DNA from: Chloracidobacterium validum
GTDB taxonomy: Bacteria > Acidobacteriota > Blastocatellia > Chloracidobacteriales > Chloracidobacteriaceae
Reading direction: 5' to 3'
Assembly: GCF_018304825.1 (NCBI RefSeq)
Contig: NZ_CP072648.1
Span: 2,587,501 to 2,651,500, forward strand
Length of the DNA: 64,000 nucleotides
Under the pieces are notes generated by a model. That model was given only the letters and a program-made list of their open reading frames with translations. It was not told the origin of the DNA and ran no database searches. The position numbers and the translations under genes are program-made. Shown here one piece after another: positions 1-8,980 of this stretch (position 1 is the stretch's first letter; each line of letters starts with the position of its first letter).

Positions 1-2
1 AG

Positions 3-233
3 GTCACGAAAGCAACGGTGGTTCGCATTCCCCAGTCCGTGTTTGCCACCAAGCCGGGGATTGACCGCCTGCGCCCGACGCAGAAGACGCCGGTTCCCAA
101 CTTCTTTCTGGCGGGTGGCTACACGCAGCAGCGGTTCTACGACAGCATGGAAGGCGCGGTGTCGAGTGGGCGGCGGGCGGCGGCGGCCATCCTGGAAGCC
201 CACCGGGCTAGCGGCGCGCTTGCCGGCCGGTGA
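3..233 (+). CDS. Carotenoid desaturase, C-terminal end (5' truncated by window edge)
   Basis: This is the last 76 codons of a gene that begins before the window; the frame is open from base 3. The segments NFFLAGGYT and [10 protein letters not shown] near the end match the C-terminal FAD-binding signature of plant/cyanobacterial-type phytoene and zeta-carotene desaturases (PDS/CrtP, CrtQ), flavoproteins that introduce double bases into the carotenoid chain at membranes. The upstream stretch with [17 protein letters not shown] also fits this family. The substrate (phytoene or zeta-carotene) cannot be told from the tail alone. A related amine-oxidase-type flavoprotein is the main alternative. 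The next gene starts 32 bases after the stop. Confidence 0.75.
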   Translation, partial: VTKATVVRIPQSVFATKPGIDRLRPTQKTPVPNFFLAGGYTQQRFYDSMEGAVSSGRRAAAAILEAHRASGALAGR

Positions 234-265
234 GGGACGACCTCCCGTTTCTCAGGTCAGTTTTG

Positions 266-1678
266 ATGACAACGTCTTTTCCACGTTTCACATTCGTGCT
301 GGTCTGGCTCTTGGCGGCGGCGCTGACGCTGACTCGCGGCCAGACCCGACCGACCGAAGCGGTTGACTTGCTCGTGCGGGGCGGCACGGTCGTCACCATG
401 GACGCCCAGCGGCGCGTCATCCCGAACGGCTTTGTCGCCGTTCGCGGCAGCCAGATTGTCGCCGTAGGCGACACGGCCGATGCCGGACGCTACCGCGCCA
501 AAACGGTCATCGAGGCCGGCGGCAAGGCCGTCCTGCCAGGTCTCATCAACGCCCACACGCACGTTCCCATGACACTGTTTCGGGGACTGGCCGATGACCT
601 GCTGCTTCAGGAGTGGCTGACGAAGTTTATTTTCCCGGCCGAGGCCAAGAACGTCTCACGGGATATGGTCCGCGCCGGGACGCGCCTGGCCTGCCTGGAG
701 CTGATCCGGGGCGGCACGACCTGCTTCGTGGATATGTACTATTTCGAGGGCGACATTGCCGAGGTCACGGAAGCTGCCGGACTCCGGGCCATCCTGGGGC
801 AGACGATCATTGACTTTCCGGTTCCCGACGCCCTGACGCCTCAAATGGGGATTGCGCAGGCTGAGCGCTTCATCCAGAAATACCGGTCTGGCCACCCGCT
901 CATCACACCGGCCGTTGCGCCGCATGCGCCCTACACCTGTGCCCCGGAAACGCTGGCCGCGTGCCGTAAGCTTGCTGACCAATACGGCGTGCCACTGGTC
1001 ATTCACCTTGCCGAAGCCGACACCGAAACCCAAACCATCCTGGAACGGTACGGGAAGCGTCCCGTGGCGCACGTCGAGCAGGTCGGCGTGTTTGGTCCGC
1101 GCACGATTGCCGCGCATGTCGTGCAAGTGCAGGCCAACGAGTACGCCATTCTGAAAAAGCACAACGTCGGGGTTGCTCACTGCCCGCAAAGCAACATGAA
1201 GCTGGCGGCAGGCGTCGCGCCCATTCCAGACCTGCTGGCGGCCGGGCTGGCCATCGGGCTTGGGACGGACGGCGCGGCGTCCAATAACGACCTCGATTTG
1301 TTTGAGGAAATGGATACGGCGGCCAAGCTCCACAAGGTGACACACCGCGATCCGACCCTCGTGCCGGCGCTCAAGGCGCTTGAAATGGCGACCATCGAAG
1401 GTGCGCGCGCCGTTCACCTGGCCGACCGGATCGGATCGCTGGAAGTCGGCAAGCTGGCGGATTTCATCGTGGTGGACATCTCCACGCCACGCCAGCTACC
1501 GAACTACAACCTCTACTCGACGCTGGTTTATGCGACCAAAAGCAGCGACGTGGAAACCGTTGTGGTGCATGGCAAGCTGCTGATGCGCGACCGGCGCATG
1601 CTCACCCTGGATGAAGCGTCCATCCGCCGTGAGACGGCGGCCTTCCGGGCGCGTATCCTTGAAAGCCTCAAGAAATAA
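266..1678 (+). CDS. Exported amidohydrolase, MtaD/SsnA-like (adenosine-type deaminase family)
   Basis: The 470-residue protein is a metal-dependent amidohydrolase of the S-adenosylhomocysteine/methylthioadenosine deaminase and chlorohydrolase group. Visible metal and catalytic motifs are NAHTH (His97, His99), PHAPYTC, HLAEAD, AHCPQSN and GTDGAASNND, ending with the composite beta-domain segment GSLEVGKLADFIVVD. The first 25 residues form a signal peptide (FTFVLVWLLAAALTL, probable cut near TRG/QT), so the protein is probably exported, which is unusual for a family that is normally cytoplasmic. I chose ATG 266 because it places this hydrophobic segment at the N-terminus; an upstream in-frame start at 230 is possible. 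The exact substrate is not known. The carboxylase gene follows after 28 bases. Confidence 0.8.
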   Translation: MTTSFPRFTFVLVWLLAAALTLTRGQTRPTEAVDLLVRGGTVVTMDAQRRVIPNGFVAVRGSQIVAVGDTADAGRYRAKTVIEAGGKAVLPGLINAHTHVPMTLFRGLADDLLLQEWLTKFIFPAEAKNVSRDMVRAGTRLACLELIRGGTTCFVDMYYFEGDIAEVTEAAGLRAILGQTIIDFPVPDALTPQMGIAQAERFIQKYRSGHPLITPAVAPHAPYTCAPETLAACRKLADQYGVPLVIHLAEADTETQTILERYGKRPVAHVEQVGVFGPRTIAAHVVQVQANEYAILKKHNVGVAHCPQSNMKLAAGVAPIPDLLAAGLAIGLGTDGAASNNDLDLFEEMDTAAKLHKVTHRDPTLVPALKALEMATIEGARAVHLADRIGSLEVGKLADFIVVDISTPRQLPNYNLYSTLVYATKSSDVETVVVHGKLLMRDRRMLTLDEASIRRETAAFRARILESLKK

Positions 1679-1706
1679 CACCTCCCACTGCCAGAAGGCA
1701 TCCTCC

Positions 1707-3311
1707 ATGCTGATTGAATCCAAAGTTCAGACCGACAGCGAAGATTTTCAGACCAACTACGCGGCGCTACTCGCGCAATGCGAACAACTGCGCGAGCGGC
1801 TCGAACTCGTCAAACAGGGCGGCGGCCCGGCCGCGCAGGAACGGTTCGTGTCCAAAGGCAAGCTGCTGCCCCGCGAACGCATCGAACAGTTGATTGATCC
1901 ACGCAGTGACTTTCTGGAGCTGTCCCCGCTAGCCGCTTGGGACATGTATGACAACGAAGCCCCATGTGCTTCGTTCATTGCCGGCATTGGCCGGGTTCAC
2001 GGTGTCGAGTGCCTGATTACGGCCAACGATGCGACGGTCAAGGGTGGGGCGTTTTATCCGATGACCGTCAAGAAAAGTCTGCGCGCCCAGCAGATTGCGC
2101 TTGAAAACCGCCTGCCCTGCATTTCGCTGGTGGAATCGGCCGGGGCCAATCTGTTTTATCAAGCGGAAATGTTTGTCGAAGGCGGACGTGGCTTCGGCAA
2201 CCAAGCGCGGTTGTCAGCGCGGGGGATTCCACAGATTGCGCTGGTGTTTGGGAGTAGTACGGCCGGCGGGGCCTACGTGCCGGGGATGTCCGACTTCGCC
2301 GTGATGGTGCGGCAACAAGCGAAGGTTTTTTTAGGTGGCCCACCACTGGTTAAAGCCGCAACCGGTGAAGACATTGACGACGAAACCCTCGGCGGGGCCG
2401 ATATGCATGGGCGGGTGTCGGGCGTCAGTGACTACACTGCCGAAGACGATGCAGATGCCATCCGCATCGGGCGTGAGATTGTGGCTAGCCTCAACTGGCG
2501 CAAGCCTCCCGTGCCGAACTATCGCGCACCAGAGCTGCCGGCTTACGACCCGGACGAGCTACTGGGTATCATTCCGGTCAACCCGCGTAAGACCTTCGAT
2601 ATGCGCGAAGTCATTGCCCGCATCGTTGACGGCTCGCGGTTTTTTGAGTTCAAGCGCGACTATGGGGCCACCCTGCTGACCGGACACGCCCACCTTGAAG
2701 GCTTCCCAGTCGGTATTATTGCCAACAACGGTGTCCTGTTTTCAGAATGTGCCCTCAAAGCGGCCCATTTCATCCAGCTTTGCAATCAAGCCCGCATCCC
2801 GATTATCTACCTGCACAACACGCCGGGCTTCATGATCGGCAAAAAGGTCGAGCATGAAGGCATTGTCAAGCACGGATCGAAGATGATCCAAGCCGTGTCG
2901 AATGCCAGTGTCCCGCAGTTTTCCGTCATCGTTGGTGGCTCATACGGTGCTGGCAACTACGCCATGTGCGGTCGGGCCTACGATCCGCGCCTGCTGTTTT
3001 CGTGGGTCAACAGCCGCATTGCCGTCATGGGTGGCGAACAGGCGGCCGGCGTCCTGGTCCAAGTCCGGCTGGCTGCCATGAAAGCCCGTGGACAGACGCC
3101 CAATCCCGAACAGATGGAAGCCCTGCGCCGGGAGGTGGTCGAGCAGTTTGACGCCCAGTCGTCGGCCTACTACGCCACAGCCCGTTTGTGGGATGATGGG
3201 ATCATCGATCCACGCGACACGCGACGAGTTTTAGGCTTGGGGCTTTCCATGGCCTACAACGCCGATTTCTCTAGCGAGCCGGCGTCGCGCTATGGGGTCT
3301 TCCGCATGTAG
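1707..3311 (+). CDS. Acyl-CoA carboxylase, carboxyltransferase (beta) subunit, MccB-like
   Basis: The 534-residue protein is a biotin-dependent carboxyltransferase that moves the carboxyl group from carboxybiotin to an acyl-CoA. It has the paired crotonase-fold halves; key segments are SAGANLFYQ, GSSTAGGAYVPGMSDF in the N-half and NTPGFMIGKKVE and GGSYGAGNYAM in the C-half. Length and motifs are closest to methylcrotonyl-CoA or geranyl-CoA carboxylase beta subunits rather than to AccD, so a role in leucine or branched acyl-CoA breakdown is likely. The biotinylated alpha subunit is not next to it. ATG 1707 is chosen because the match to the family begins there; the frame stays open upstream into the preceding gene. 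Propionyl-CoA carboxylase is the main alternative. Confidence 0.85.
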   Translation: MLIESKVQTDSEDFQTNYAALLAQCEQLRERLELVKQGGGPAAQERFVSKGKLLPRERIEQLIDPRSDFLELSPLAAWDMYDNEAPCASFIAGIGRVHGVECLITANDATVKGGAFYPMTVKKSLRAQQIALENRLPCISLVESAGANLFYQAEMFVEGGRGFGNQARLSARGIPQIALVFGSSTAGGAYVPGMSDFAVMVRQQAKVFLGGPPLVKAATGEDIDDETLGGADMHGRVSGVSDYTAEDDADAIRIGREIVASLNWRKPPVPNYRAPELPAYDPDELLGIIPVNPRKTFDMREVIARIVDGSRFFEFKRDYGATLLTGHAHLEGFPVGIIANNGVLFSECALKAAHFIQLCNQARIPIIYLHNTPGFMIGKKVEHEGIVKHGSKMIQAVSNASVPQFSVIVGGSYGAGNYAMCGRAYDPRLLFSWVNSRIAVMGGEQAAGVLVQVRLAAMKARGQTPNPEQMEALRREVVEQFDAQSSAYYATARLWDDGIIDPRDTRRVLGLGLSMAYNADFSSEPASRYGVFRM

Positions 3312-3338
3312 CCAGCCCGGCACCCTTTCATGGGCTGG
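3312..3338. terminator. Hairpin between convergent genes
   Basis: CCAGCCC at 3312-3318 pairs with GGGCTGG at 3332-3338 around a 13-base loop. It fills the gap between the convergent carboxylase and alpha/beta-fold genes. There is no T-tract on either side, so its role as a terminator is only a possibility. Confidence 0.3.
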
Positions 3339-3340
3339 TC

Positions 3341-4177
3341 TCATGGACGGTAGGCCGGAAGCGACTCGGTACGGAAAAAGTTCACCAGCAATTCAACGCA
3401 TTCTTCTGGGTATTCCAGGGTAGGCACGTGGCCGGCACCGCGGACCGTTGCGGTCTGTCCCCGCTGGATGCAGTCGAACATCGCGCGGTGCGTTGCCGCA
3501 GTCAGCACGTCATCCAATGCGCCACGCACCAGCAATATCGGGATGGGAACCTGACGCAGCGCTTCCCAAAAGCGGGCGCGCACGACGACGTCCCGCACGG
3601 ATTGGGCAAGTCCATAGGCGGCCCGGGGATCGGTGGCCGCGAAATCCTCGTAGAGCTTGGTTCGATGCGGTTCGGGAACGCGCCGGTAGCGCCACAGCAA
3701 TAACTGGCGCACGTAGGGCAGTGTGGCCGCCTCCTGGAGCAACACCCGGACCTGGGTCAACAGCAAGTCGGCCGTGACGGCTTGGTCTTGATCTGACGGC
3801 GGTGGCAGGCACTCCGTTCCGATGAGGGTTAGCGAAGAAAAGTTCTGCGGACGCTCGCGTGCCGCCAGGAGGCCAACGACGGCGCCAATGCCTTGTCCAA
3901 TCAAGTGGGCGTCCCACGCACTAGCATAGCGCAGGACGGCATGCAGGTCGGCAACGGCATCCTCGACCTCAAAGCCCGTGCCGAGTGCCGTGGAGAGCGA
4001 CCGTCCCGTGCCGCGTGCATCATAGAGAATACACCGATACGACTTGGACAAGCGCTTGACCAACGGCAACCACATCTGACAGGTTGCAGACCAACCATTG
4101 ACGAAAATGATGGGCAACCCTCTTTCGCCCACGATCTGTACGTAAAGCCGAACGCTATCAGTATCGAGAAACGGCAT
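3341..4177 (-). CDS. Alpha/beta-hydrolase-fold protein lacking the nucleophile serine
   Basis: The 278-residue protein has a typical alpha/beta-hydrolase layout: an oxyanion-region segment IIFVNGWSAT, DARGTGRS, a nucleophile-elbow region, a lid of about 90 residues, then VRGALDDVLT (acid Asp) and GAGHVPTLE (catalytic His). The elbow reads GQGIG at residues 94-98 where active hydrolases have G-x-S-x-G; the codon is GGC, so the Ser is replaced by Gly at residue 96. The acid and His are kept. It may be a non-hydrolytic member or use different chemistry; I cannot name a substrate. It is transcribed alone, convergent with the carboxylase gene and divergent from thrB. Confidence 0.8.
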   Translation of the reverse strand: MPFLDTDSVRLYVQIVGERGLPIIFVNGWSATCQMWLPLVKRLSKSYRCILYDARGTGRSLSTALGTGFEVEDAVADLHAVLRYASAWDAHLIGQGIGAVVGLLAARERPQNFSSLTLIGTECLPPPSDQDQAVTADLLLTQVRVLLQEAATLPYVRQLLLWRYRRVPEPHRTKLYEDFAATDPRAAYGLAQSVRDVVVRARFWEALRQVPIPILLVRGALDDVLTAATHRAMFDCIQRGQTATVRGAGHVPTLEYPEECVELLVNFFRTESLPAYRP

Positions 4178-4264
4178 AGGTGTTGTTCAATCCCTGCCAA
4201 AAAACGGTGACGCGCAGCCTAATTCGCCGGGTGAGCGCATTTTCAATACAGAGAGCCATAACGC

Positions 4265-5239
4265 ATGGTGGAACGAAAATTTGAAATTTGCGTCCCAGCG
4301 TCAACCGCCAACCTCGGCCCTGGTTTCGATACCATGGGGCTGGCCGTCGGTATCTATCTCACCGTCCGCGGACAGATTCGGACCGACGGCGCCGACTGGC
4401 GGCTCTCCGTTGCGGGACAACACACCAGCAGTATCCCGCTCGACCCGGATGAAAACCTGATGTGCCGGGTGGCCCGCCAAACGGCAGCGCGCGCTTATGT
4501 CAATTTACCGCCACTCGACCTGCATATCATCAATGATATTCCACTGGGCAGTGGGCTGGGCAGCAGCGCCGCTGCCATCATTGCCGGAGTTTCGCTGGTC
4601 GAAGCCGTGACGGGCATGGAGTTTTCCCAAGGCGAGCTACTGCGGCACGCCATGGCGTTTGAGAACTACACCGACAACCTCGCGCCGGCGCGCTATGGTG
4701 GCTGGATTACGTCCTGCGGACGCGCCAACGGGACGCCGATTCTCTTTCACCGAACGTTTCCAGCCGACATTAGACTCGTCATCGTCACGCCGGATTTTCC
4801 ACTTCCTACCGAGCAGATGCGGGCCATCCTGCCAGACGCCATCCCACGCGCCGAAGCCATTTTTCAGATGCAGCACGTGATGATGTTTGTGGGGGCGCTG
4901 GAGCACCGCCGCTATGACCTGTTGCGCGAAGCCATGCGCGACCACCTGCACCAGCCCTACCGCGCGCCGTTTGTGCCGGGCCTCGCGGAAATTCTTGAAC
5001 TTGAATGTGACGGACTGTGGGCCACGGCACTCAGCGGGGCGGGACCATCCGCCTTGGCGCTTGCCTCCCACAACCTCGAAAACATTGCGGCGGCGATGCA
5101 GCGGTGCTTTGCCGCCCAGGGACGGCAATCGTTTGTCTATCAGCCGGCGATTGACACTACCGGGCGCACGATTCGCTACTTGCCCCCAGGCGAAGAACTG
5201 CGCCCCGAAGCGGCAATCATGAATACTGCCACGCCCTGA
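4265..5239 (+). CDS. thrB: Homoserine kinase
   Basis: The 324-residue protein belongs to the GHMP kinase family and phosphorylates L-homoserine with ATP, the step before threonine synthase. The N-terminal PASTANLGPGFD (residues 11-22) and the ATP-binding loop IPLGSGLGSSAAA (92-104) are textbook for ThrB. A C-terminal ALSGAGPSALAL segment is the third GHMP motif. The size is slightly above the usual 300-320 residues. No other threonine gene lies next to it; the neighbours run in the opposite direction on both sides. Confidence 0.93.
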   Translation: MVERKFEICVPASTANLGPGFDTMGLAVGIYLTVRGQIRTDGADWRLSVAGQHTSSIPLDPDENLMCRVARQTAARAYVNLPPLDLHIINDIPLGSGLGSSAAAIIAGVSLVEAVTGMEFSQGELLRHAMAFENYTDNLAPARYGGWITSCGRANGTPILFHRTFPADIRLVIVTPDFPLPTEQMRAILPDAIPRAEAIFQMQHVMMFVGALEHRRYDLLREAMRDHLHQPYRAPFVPGLAEILELECDGLWATALSGAGPSALALASHNLENIAAAMQRCFAAQGRQSFVYQPAIDTTGRTIRYLPPGEELRPEAAIMNTATP

Positions 5240-5285
5240 ACCGACTCAAGGTTACCAGTGCGCTCAAGGTTGCCAGCGCGTTGCC

Positions 5286-6665
5286 CTATGGCAAACGCAC
5301 AAGGGCCGACCGAACCTGATCGCGCCAGAAAGGGTCGGCATCCTTTTCACACAACTGAAGCACGGCTTCATAGCTCTGCCGGGCGTCGGTGTAGTTGCGC
5401 AGGGCAGCCTGTGTATTTGCCAAGTTCCACTGTAACCCGATTTCCAGGGCTCGGTCTGGCGACTGACGAAGGGCGGACAGCGCTTCCCGTTGCAGTTCCA
5501 CGGCCTTTTTCAGATCGCCGGTTTCGCCATACACCACGCCCATCCAGGCGAGAAAGGCTATTTGCAGGCGCGTGGAACGGGCCGCACGCTGAATACCACG
5601 TCCGGCTTCGATTACCCGCTGGGCTTCGGTACGCCGCCCCAACCGCAACGCGGACTGCTCCAGCCAAACGGCATTCTCAATGGCGCCGCGGGCCCCATCT
5701 TCCAACGCCGTGAAGGCCTCAAAACCTTTTTCAAAGGCCTGGTAGGCCGCTTCGATGTCTCCAAGCCGGAAAAAGATTCGCCCGGCGGCCGTCGCCAGCA
5801 GGGCGTCTAGCTCACGGTCCACGAGCGTGCGCCCACTCAGATTGGTGCGTGCTGTCAGGTTCTGCACGAACTCCAGTCCGGCCGTGGCTGCCCGCTGGGC
5901 AACATCCGGCGCTTGACCGGCCAGCAGGTTCAGGTAGGCGATGCCAACTTCCGACAACAGGACCGCCCGCTGATTGCCCGCGTTTTGCCCGAAGTCGCGC
6001 GCCCGGGCAAAAGCTTCCCGGGCCTTGTCTGGTTGCCCAAGGTCAAGAAAAACCGCGCCGAGCATGTAGAGCGCGGAGGCTTCACGACCGGCGTATTCAA
6101 CATCGTCGAAAATGCGTGTCGCCCAGGCAAAGCGCGTGAGCGCAACCCGCGAGTCATCGGGGTTGGCCAGCAGAAAGTAGCCGATACCTTCCTTGAAGAA
6201 GCGTTCGGCTTCGATGGCGCGTGACGCGGTGTTGAGTGTGACGACTGAGGGGGGAACCGCCGGCAGCCCAGTCAAAAGCTGTCCGAGTTTGCCCGGGCCG
6301 GTTGCGACCGGTGTCATCCGTCGCGCAATGACCAGCCGCCCCAGCTCCGACCAAGTTGCCTCAAGCTGATGACGGGCCAGGACGGTATTGAGTATGGCAT
6401 CCCAGGGTTCGTCCTGCACGACGACCGTATCGGCCACCCGTTGCCACTGGTTAGCGTCTGGAAAGTCAAACCGAATGCCAGCCTTGACCAGAATTCCCTG
6501 GATCACATCGGGGAGCGCGCAGCTCTGACAATCAAATGTGATCCGCGCGCCAACGTAACCTGGGTCGCCATAACGCAACTTTGGCTTCGTCCCGGACGTG
6601 ACCTGAGCCAGTGAGAGCGTCGTCAAACAACAGAACCAGACGATGATCAGACGTGTGTAAGACAT
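5286..6665 (-). CDS. Exported STN-domain and TPR-repeat protein
   Basis: The 459-residue protein starts with a signal peptide (LIIVWFCCLTTLSLAQ). Residues of about 30-125 form an STN-like domain (secretin and TonB short N-terminal domain): the pattern ITFDCQSCALPDVIQGILV, then VVVQDEPWDAILNTVL and LVIARR fits it. The rest, from about 160, is helical TPR-like repeats (for example RFFKEGIGYFLLANPDDSRV, ASALYMLGAVFLDLGQPDKA, IQWNLANTQAA-type units). STN domains normally sit in secretins and transducing TonB receptors, so this one may contact an envelope complex. It lies downstream of the Ser/Thr kinase with a gap under 100 bases, probably one transcript. A CQSC pair sits in the STN domain. The function is unknown. 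Confidence 0.7.
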   Translation of the reverse strand: MSYTRLIIVWFCCLTTLSLAQVTSGTKPKLRYGDPGYVGARITFDCQSCALPDVIQGILVKAGIRFDFPDANQWQRVADTVVVQDEPWDAILNTVLARHQLEATWSELGRLVIARRMTPVATGPGKLGQLLTGLPAVPPSVVTLNTASRAIEAERFFKEGIGYFLLANPDDSRVALTRFAWATRIFDDVEYAGREASALYMLGAVFLDLGQPDKAREAFARARDFGQNAGNQRAVLLSEVGIAYLNLLAGQAPDVAQRAATAGLEFVQNLTARTNLSGRTLVDRELDALLATAAGRIFFRLGDIEAAYQAFEKGFEAFTALEDGARGAIENAVWLEQSALRLGRRTEAQRVIEAGRGIQRAARSTRLQIAFLAWMGVVYGETGDLKKAVELQREALSALRQSPDRALEIGLQWNLANTQAALRNYTDARQSYEAVLQLCEKDADPFWRDQVRSALVRLP

Positions 6666-6759
6666 CAAGTAGAACGCATCCTTGTTTACTTCGCGGCGAC
6701 CGGCTCGGCCACCGGCCAGAAGCGTAACCATAACCAACCGCGCCGAGAAGGAAATACAA

Positions 6760-8052
6760 TCACGAAAAGAAATACAAGAGTAAACCCAACAGGGCGACTA
6801 CCGCGACCACGACCGCCGCGACGACCCAGCGCAACCAGGACTGGTCATCGGATGCAGGTTGTCCGTAGGAAGCCAGCCCCTGCCCCACCCAAGCGTCAGC
6901 AGGCGGTGGCGCCCCGCCAGCGGGCGGGCGGACTGGTTCCACAGCCGGCTTCGGTCTATCCGGCACAGGACTGTCAGTGGCGGCGCGGGACGGAAGCGCG
7001 GGGGCTGTGGGCGGCGGGATGCCAGCCGGACGAGTGCCATTCGGGGACGACGTGGAAGCATCCAGGATTTTCTCAACTAGTGGTGACACTGGGTCAAAGG
7101 AAGGGCTGAAAAGCCGCGCCACCCGCTCTAGTTCCTCACCAAACTCACGAGCGCTGCTTGGTCGGTCGTGTTTCGACTTGGCCAAGGCAGCCATCACGAG
7201 CCGGTCGAGTGCTTCTGGGATGTCTGGGTTGAAGCTGCGCACACTCGGCGGGGGTTCGTTCGCATGAAGCAGGGCAACGGCCACGGGCGTCACGGCGGTG
7301 AACGGCACTTTTCCCGTCAAGGTTTCAAACAGCACGATACCCAGCGAGTAAATATCCGAACGCGCGTCCAGTTCCTGTCCGGTGCATTGCTCTGGCGATA
7401 AATAATGTGGCGAGCCAATGATCATCCCCTGGCGCGTGAGCGGAGGACCGCCCTTTGACGTGTCCGCGACAATCTTGGCAATGCCGAAATCAATGACTTT
7501 GACGAGGTACGCGCCATCCGGCTGGGGCGCTACGAAGATATTTTCAGGCTTGATGTCGCGGTGAATGACCCCGCTCCGATGGGCCGCTTCTAGGGCGCCG
7601 CACACTTGGCGGGCAATGGCAATGGCCGTTGTATAGGGAAGCTTCTTCTCGCGTTCAAGAACCTTCCGCAGTGATTCGCCCTCGAACAACTCCATGACGA
7701 TGTAGTTGATTTGATCCTCGGTCACGCCAAAGTCACTGACGGCAATGGCATTCGAGTGGCGAATCCGCGCCATCGCCTGCGCCTCCCGCTGGAAGCGGGC
7801 AACCGAGGTAGCATCGGAGACCAGCGACGGATGGAGCACCTTGATGGCCAGGACCGCGTCCATCAACGTGTGACGCGCGCGATAGACCGCGCCCATGCCA
7901 CCTTCTCCAATTTTGGCTTCAATGTAGTACTTTCCATCGAGGGTGCGCCCAACAAAGGCGTCGCTTTCAACAGCCTCTAACGCGCCGCCGTCGAATGGGC
8001 AAAATCGCATGTGGTCATGGAATTCCTTGCCACAGATGACGCAGCGCTTCAT
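6760..8052 (-). CDS. Membrane-anchored Ser/Thr protein kinase (PknB type) with N-terminal zinc-ribbon remnant
   Basis: This 430-residue Hanks-type kinase phosphorylates proteins on Ser/Thr. Residues 4-21 carry a short ribbon with C4, C7 and C18 but Asp where the fourth Cys would be. The kinase domain follows: [11 protein letters not shown]-loop (48-57), Lys71 in [13 protein letters not shown] (164-171), DFG (188-190) and SPHYLSPEQ activation-loop end, so all catalytic residues are present. A Pro-rich linker of about 80 residues (320-405) leads to one C-terminal membrane helix (about 408-429) with nothing after it. The kinase is thus cytoplasmic and tail-anchored and has no extracellular sensor. 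The STN/TPR gene lies downstream and could be a partner or target. Confidence 0.9.
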   Translation of the reverse strand: MKRCVICGKEFHDHMRFCPFDGGALEAVESDAFVGRTLDGKYYIEAKIGEGGMGAVYRARHTLMDAVLAIKVLHPSLVSDATSVARFQREAQAMARIRHSNAIAVSDFGVTEDQINYIVMELFEGESLRKVLEREKKLPYTTAIAIARQVCGALEAAHRSGVIHRDIKPENIFVAPQPDGAYLVKVIDFGIAKIVADTSKGGPPLTRQGMIIGSPHYLSPEQCTGQELDARSDIYSLGIVLFETLTGKVPFTAVTPVAVALLHANEPPPSVRSFNPDIPEALDRLVMAALAKSKHDRPSSAREFGEELERVARLFSPSFDPVSPLVEKILDASTSSPNGTRPAGIPPPTAPALPSRAATDSPVPDRPKPAVEPVRPPAGGAPPPADAWVGQGLASYGQPASDDQSWLRWVVAAVVVAVVALLGLLLYFFS

Positions 8053-8248
8053 ACCTGTATTCGCTGGAGAAAGTGGAAGAAGGAAGCCAAGCGGAAAGCG
8101 GACGCGACAAGCGCCGCAAAACCAAGTTACCCATAAATAGACAGAACGTGTCAGACTCTATAAAAGCTGTCTTTCGGTTGTCAAACAGACTCTCGGAACA
8201 TCCAACATCAAAATAAGCTGGACTGGCTGGACGCCATCCCCCGAAACA

Positions 8249-8899
8249 ATGTGGCAATGGTTACGGAGCGCTTGGGAGCGCAGTGAAAGCGCGCTCGACA
8301 TTTTGGCGAAACTTCATGAAGATAACACGCTGGCGCGTTTGGCGGCCGGAGAAATTCGTGTCTCTGAGGCCCATCTCAACGCCGCCATGGCGGCAACGCC
8401 GATGCGGGGCGTGCGCGAGGTAGCGATCGTCACGCACGATGGAAGCTTTACGATTTCGGCGCAGAGTGAACGTTTTTTTCTTGCTCGCGTCAGCGTTCCC
8501 TTGCGGATCGAAAGCGTTACCTTCACCCGCTACCGCCGCCGGGTCCATCTGGTTGCGGCCGGGGCCGTGTCGGTTCACGGTGTGACCTTATGGCAACGCG
8601 CGGCCGCGCACGTCCTGGCGGGGCTATTTCGGCATGTGCTGGGCGATGCGCACGCCCTGCGGGAAGCTGGCGACCCAGCCGCCGGGATTCGCTTTGATGG
8701 GCGCGGCCTGGAAATCAACCTCAACCAAATTCCAGAAGTCCGCTCGGCGCTCAATTTGGAGTACACGATTGCCGGACGACGGCTGCGGCCATTGCATTTT
8801 GTCACCATAGACTCGATAACCCCAGTTACAGGACACTTCGTCGTCCGCTCTTCCGTCAACTGGGAAGAACTGGCGGATGCCCTCCGTCACTCAACCTGA
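8249..8899 (+). CDS. Hypothetical protein, 216 residues
   Basis: I do not recognise this family. The protein has no signal peptide or membrane helix. After a helical N-terminus (about 1-50) it is mostly beta-rich, with alternating hydrophobic strands such as VREVAIVTHDGSFTISA and RRVHLVAAGAVSVHGV, then a helical patch and a second beta section (IRFDGRGLEINLNQIPEV). The arrangement is reminiscent of lipid-binding or DUF2993-like beta folds, but that is only a loose impression. It starts about 200 bases from the divergently transcribed kinase, so promoters for both probably sit in 8053-8248. Codon use looks like that of its neighbours. Confidence 0.6.
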   Translation: MWQWLRSAWERSESALDILAKLHEDNTLARLAAGEIRVSEAHLNAAMAATPMRGVREVAIVTHDGSFTISAQSERFFLARVSVPLRIESVTFTRYRRRVHLVAAGAVSVHGVTLWQRAAAHVLAGLFRHVLGDAHALREAGDPAAGIRFDGRGLEINLNQIPEVRSALNLEYTIAGRRLRPLHFVTIDSITPVTGHFVVRSSVNWEELADALRHST

Positions 8900-8980
8900 C
8901 CCCGCTGGCCTGCCGTCACCAAGCCTTGCCAGGGGCAGTAAGTGGTTGAACGGCGGCGTGTTATTGTCTTGCTAAGTGCC

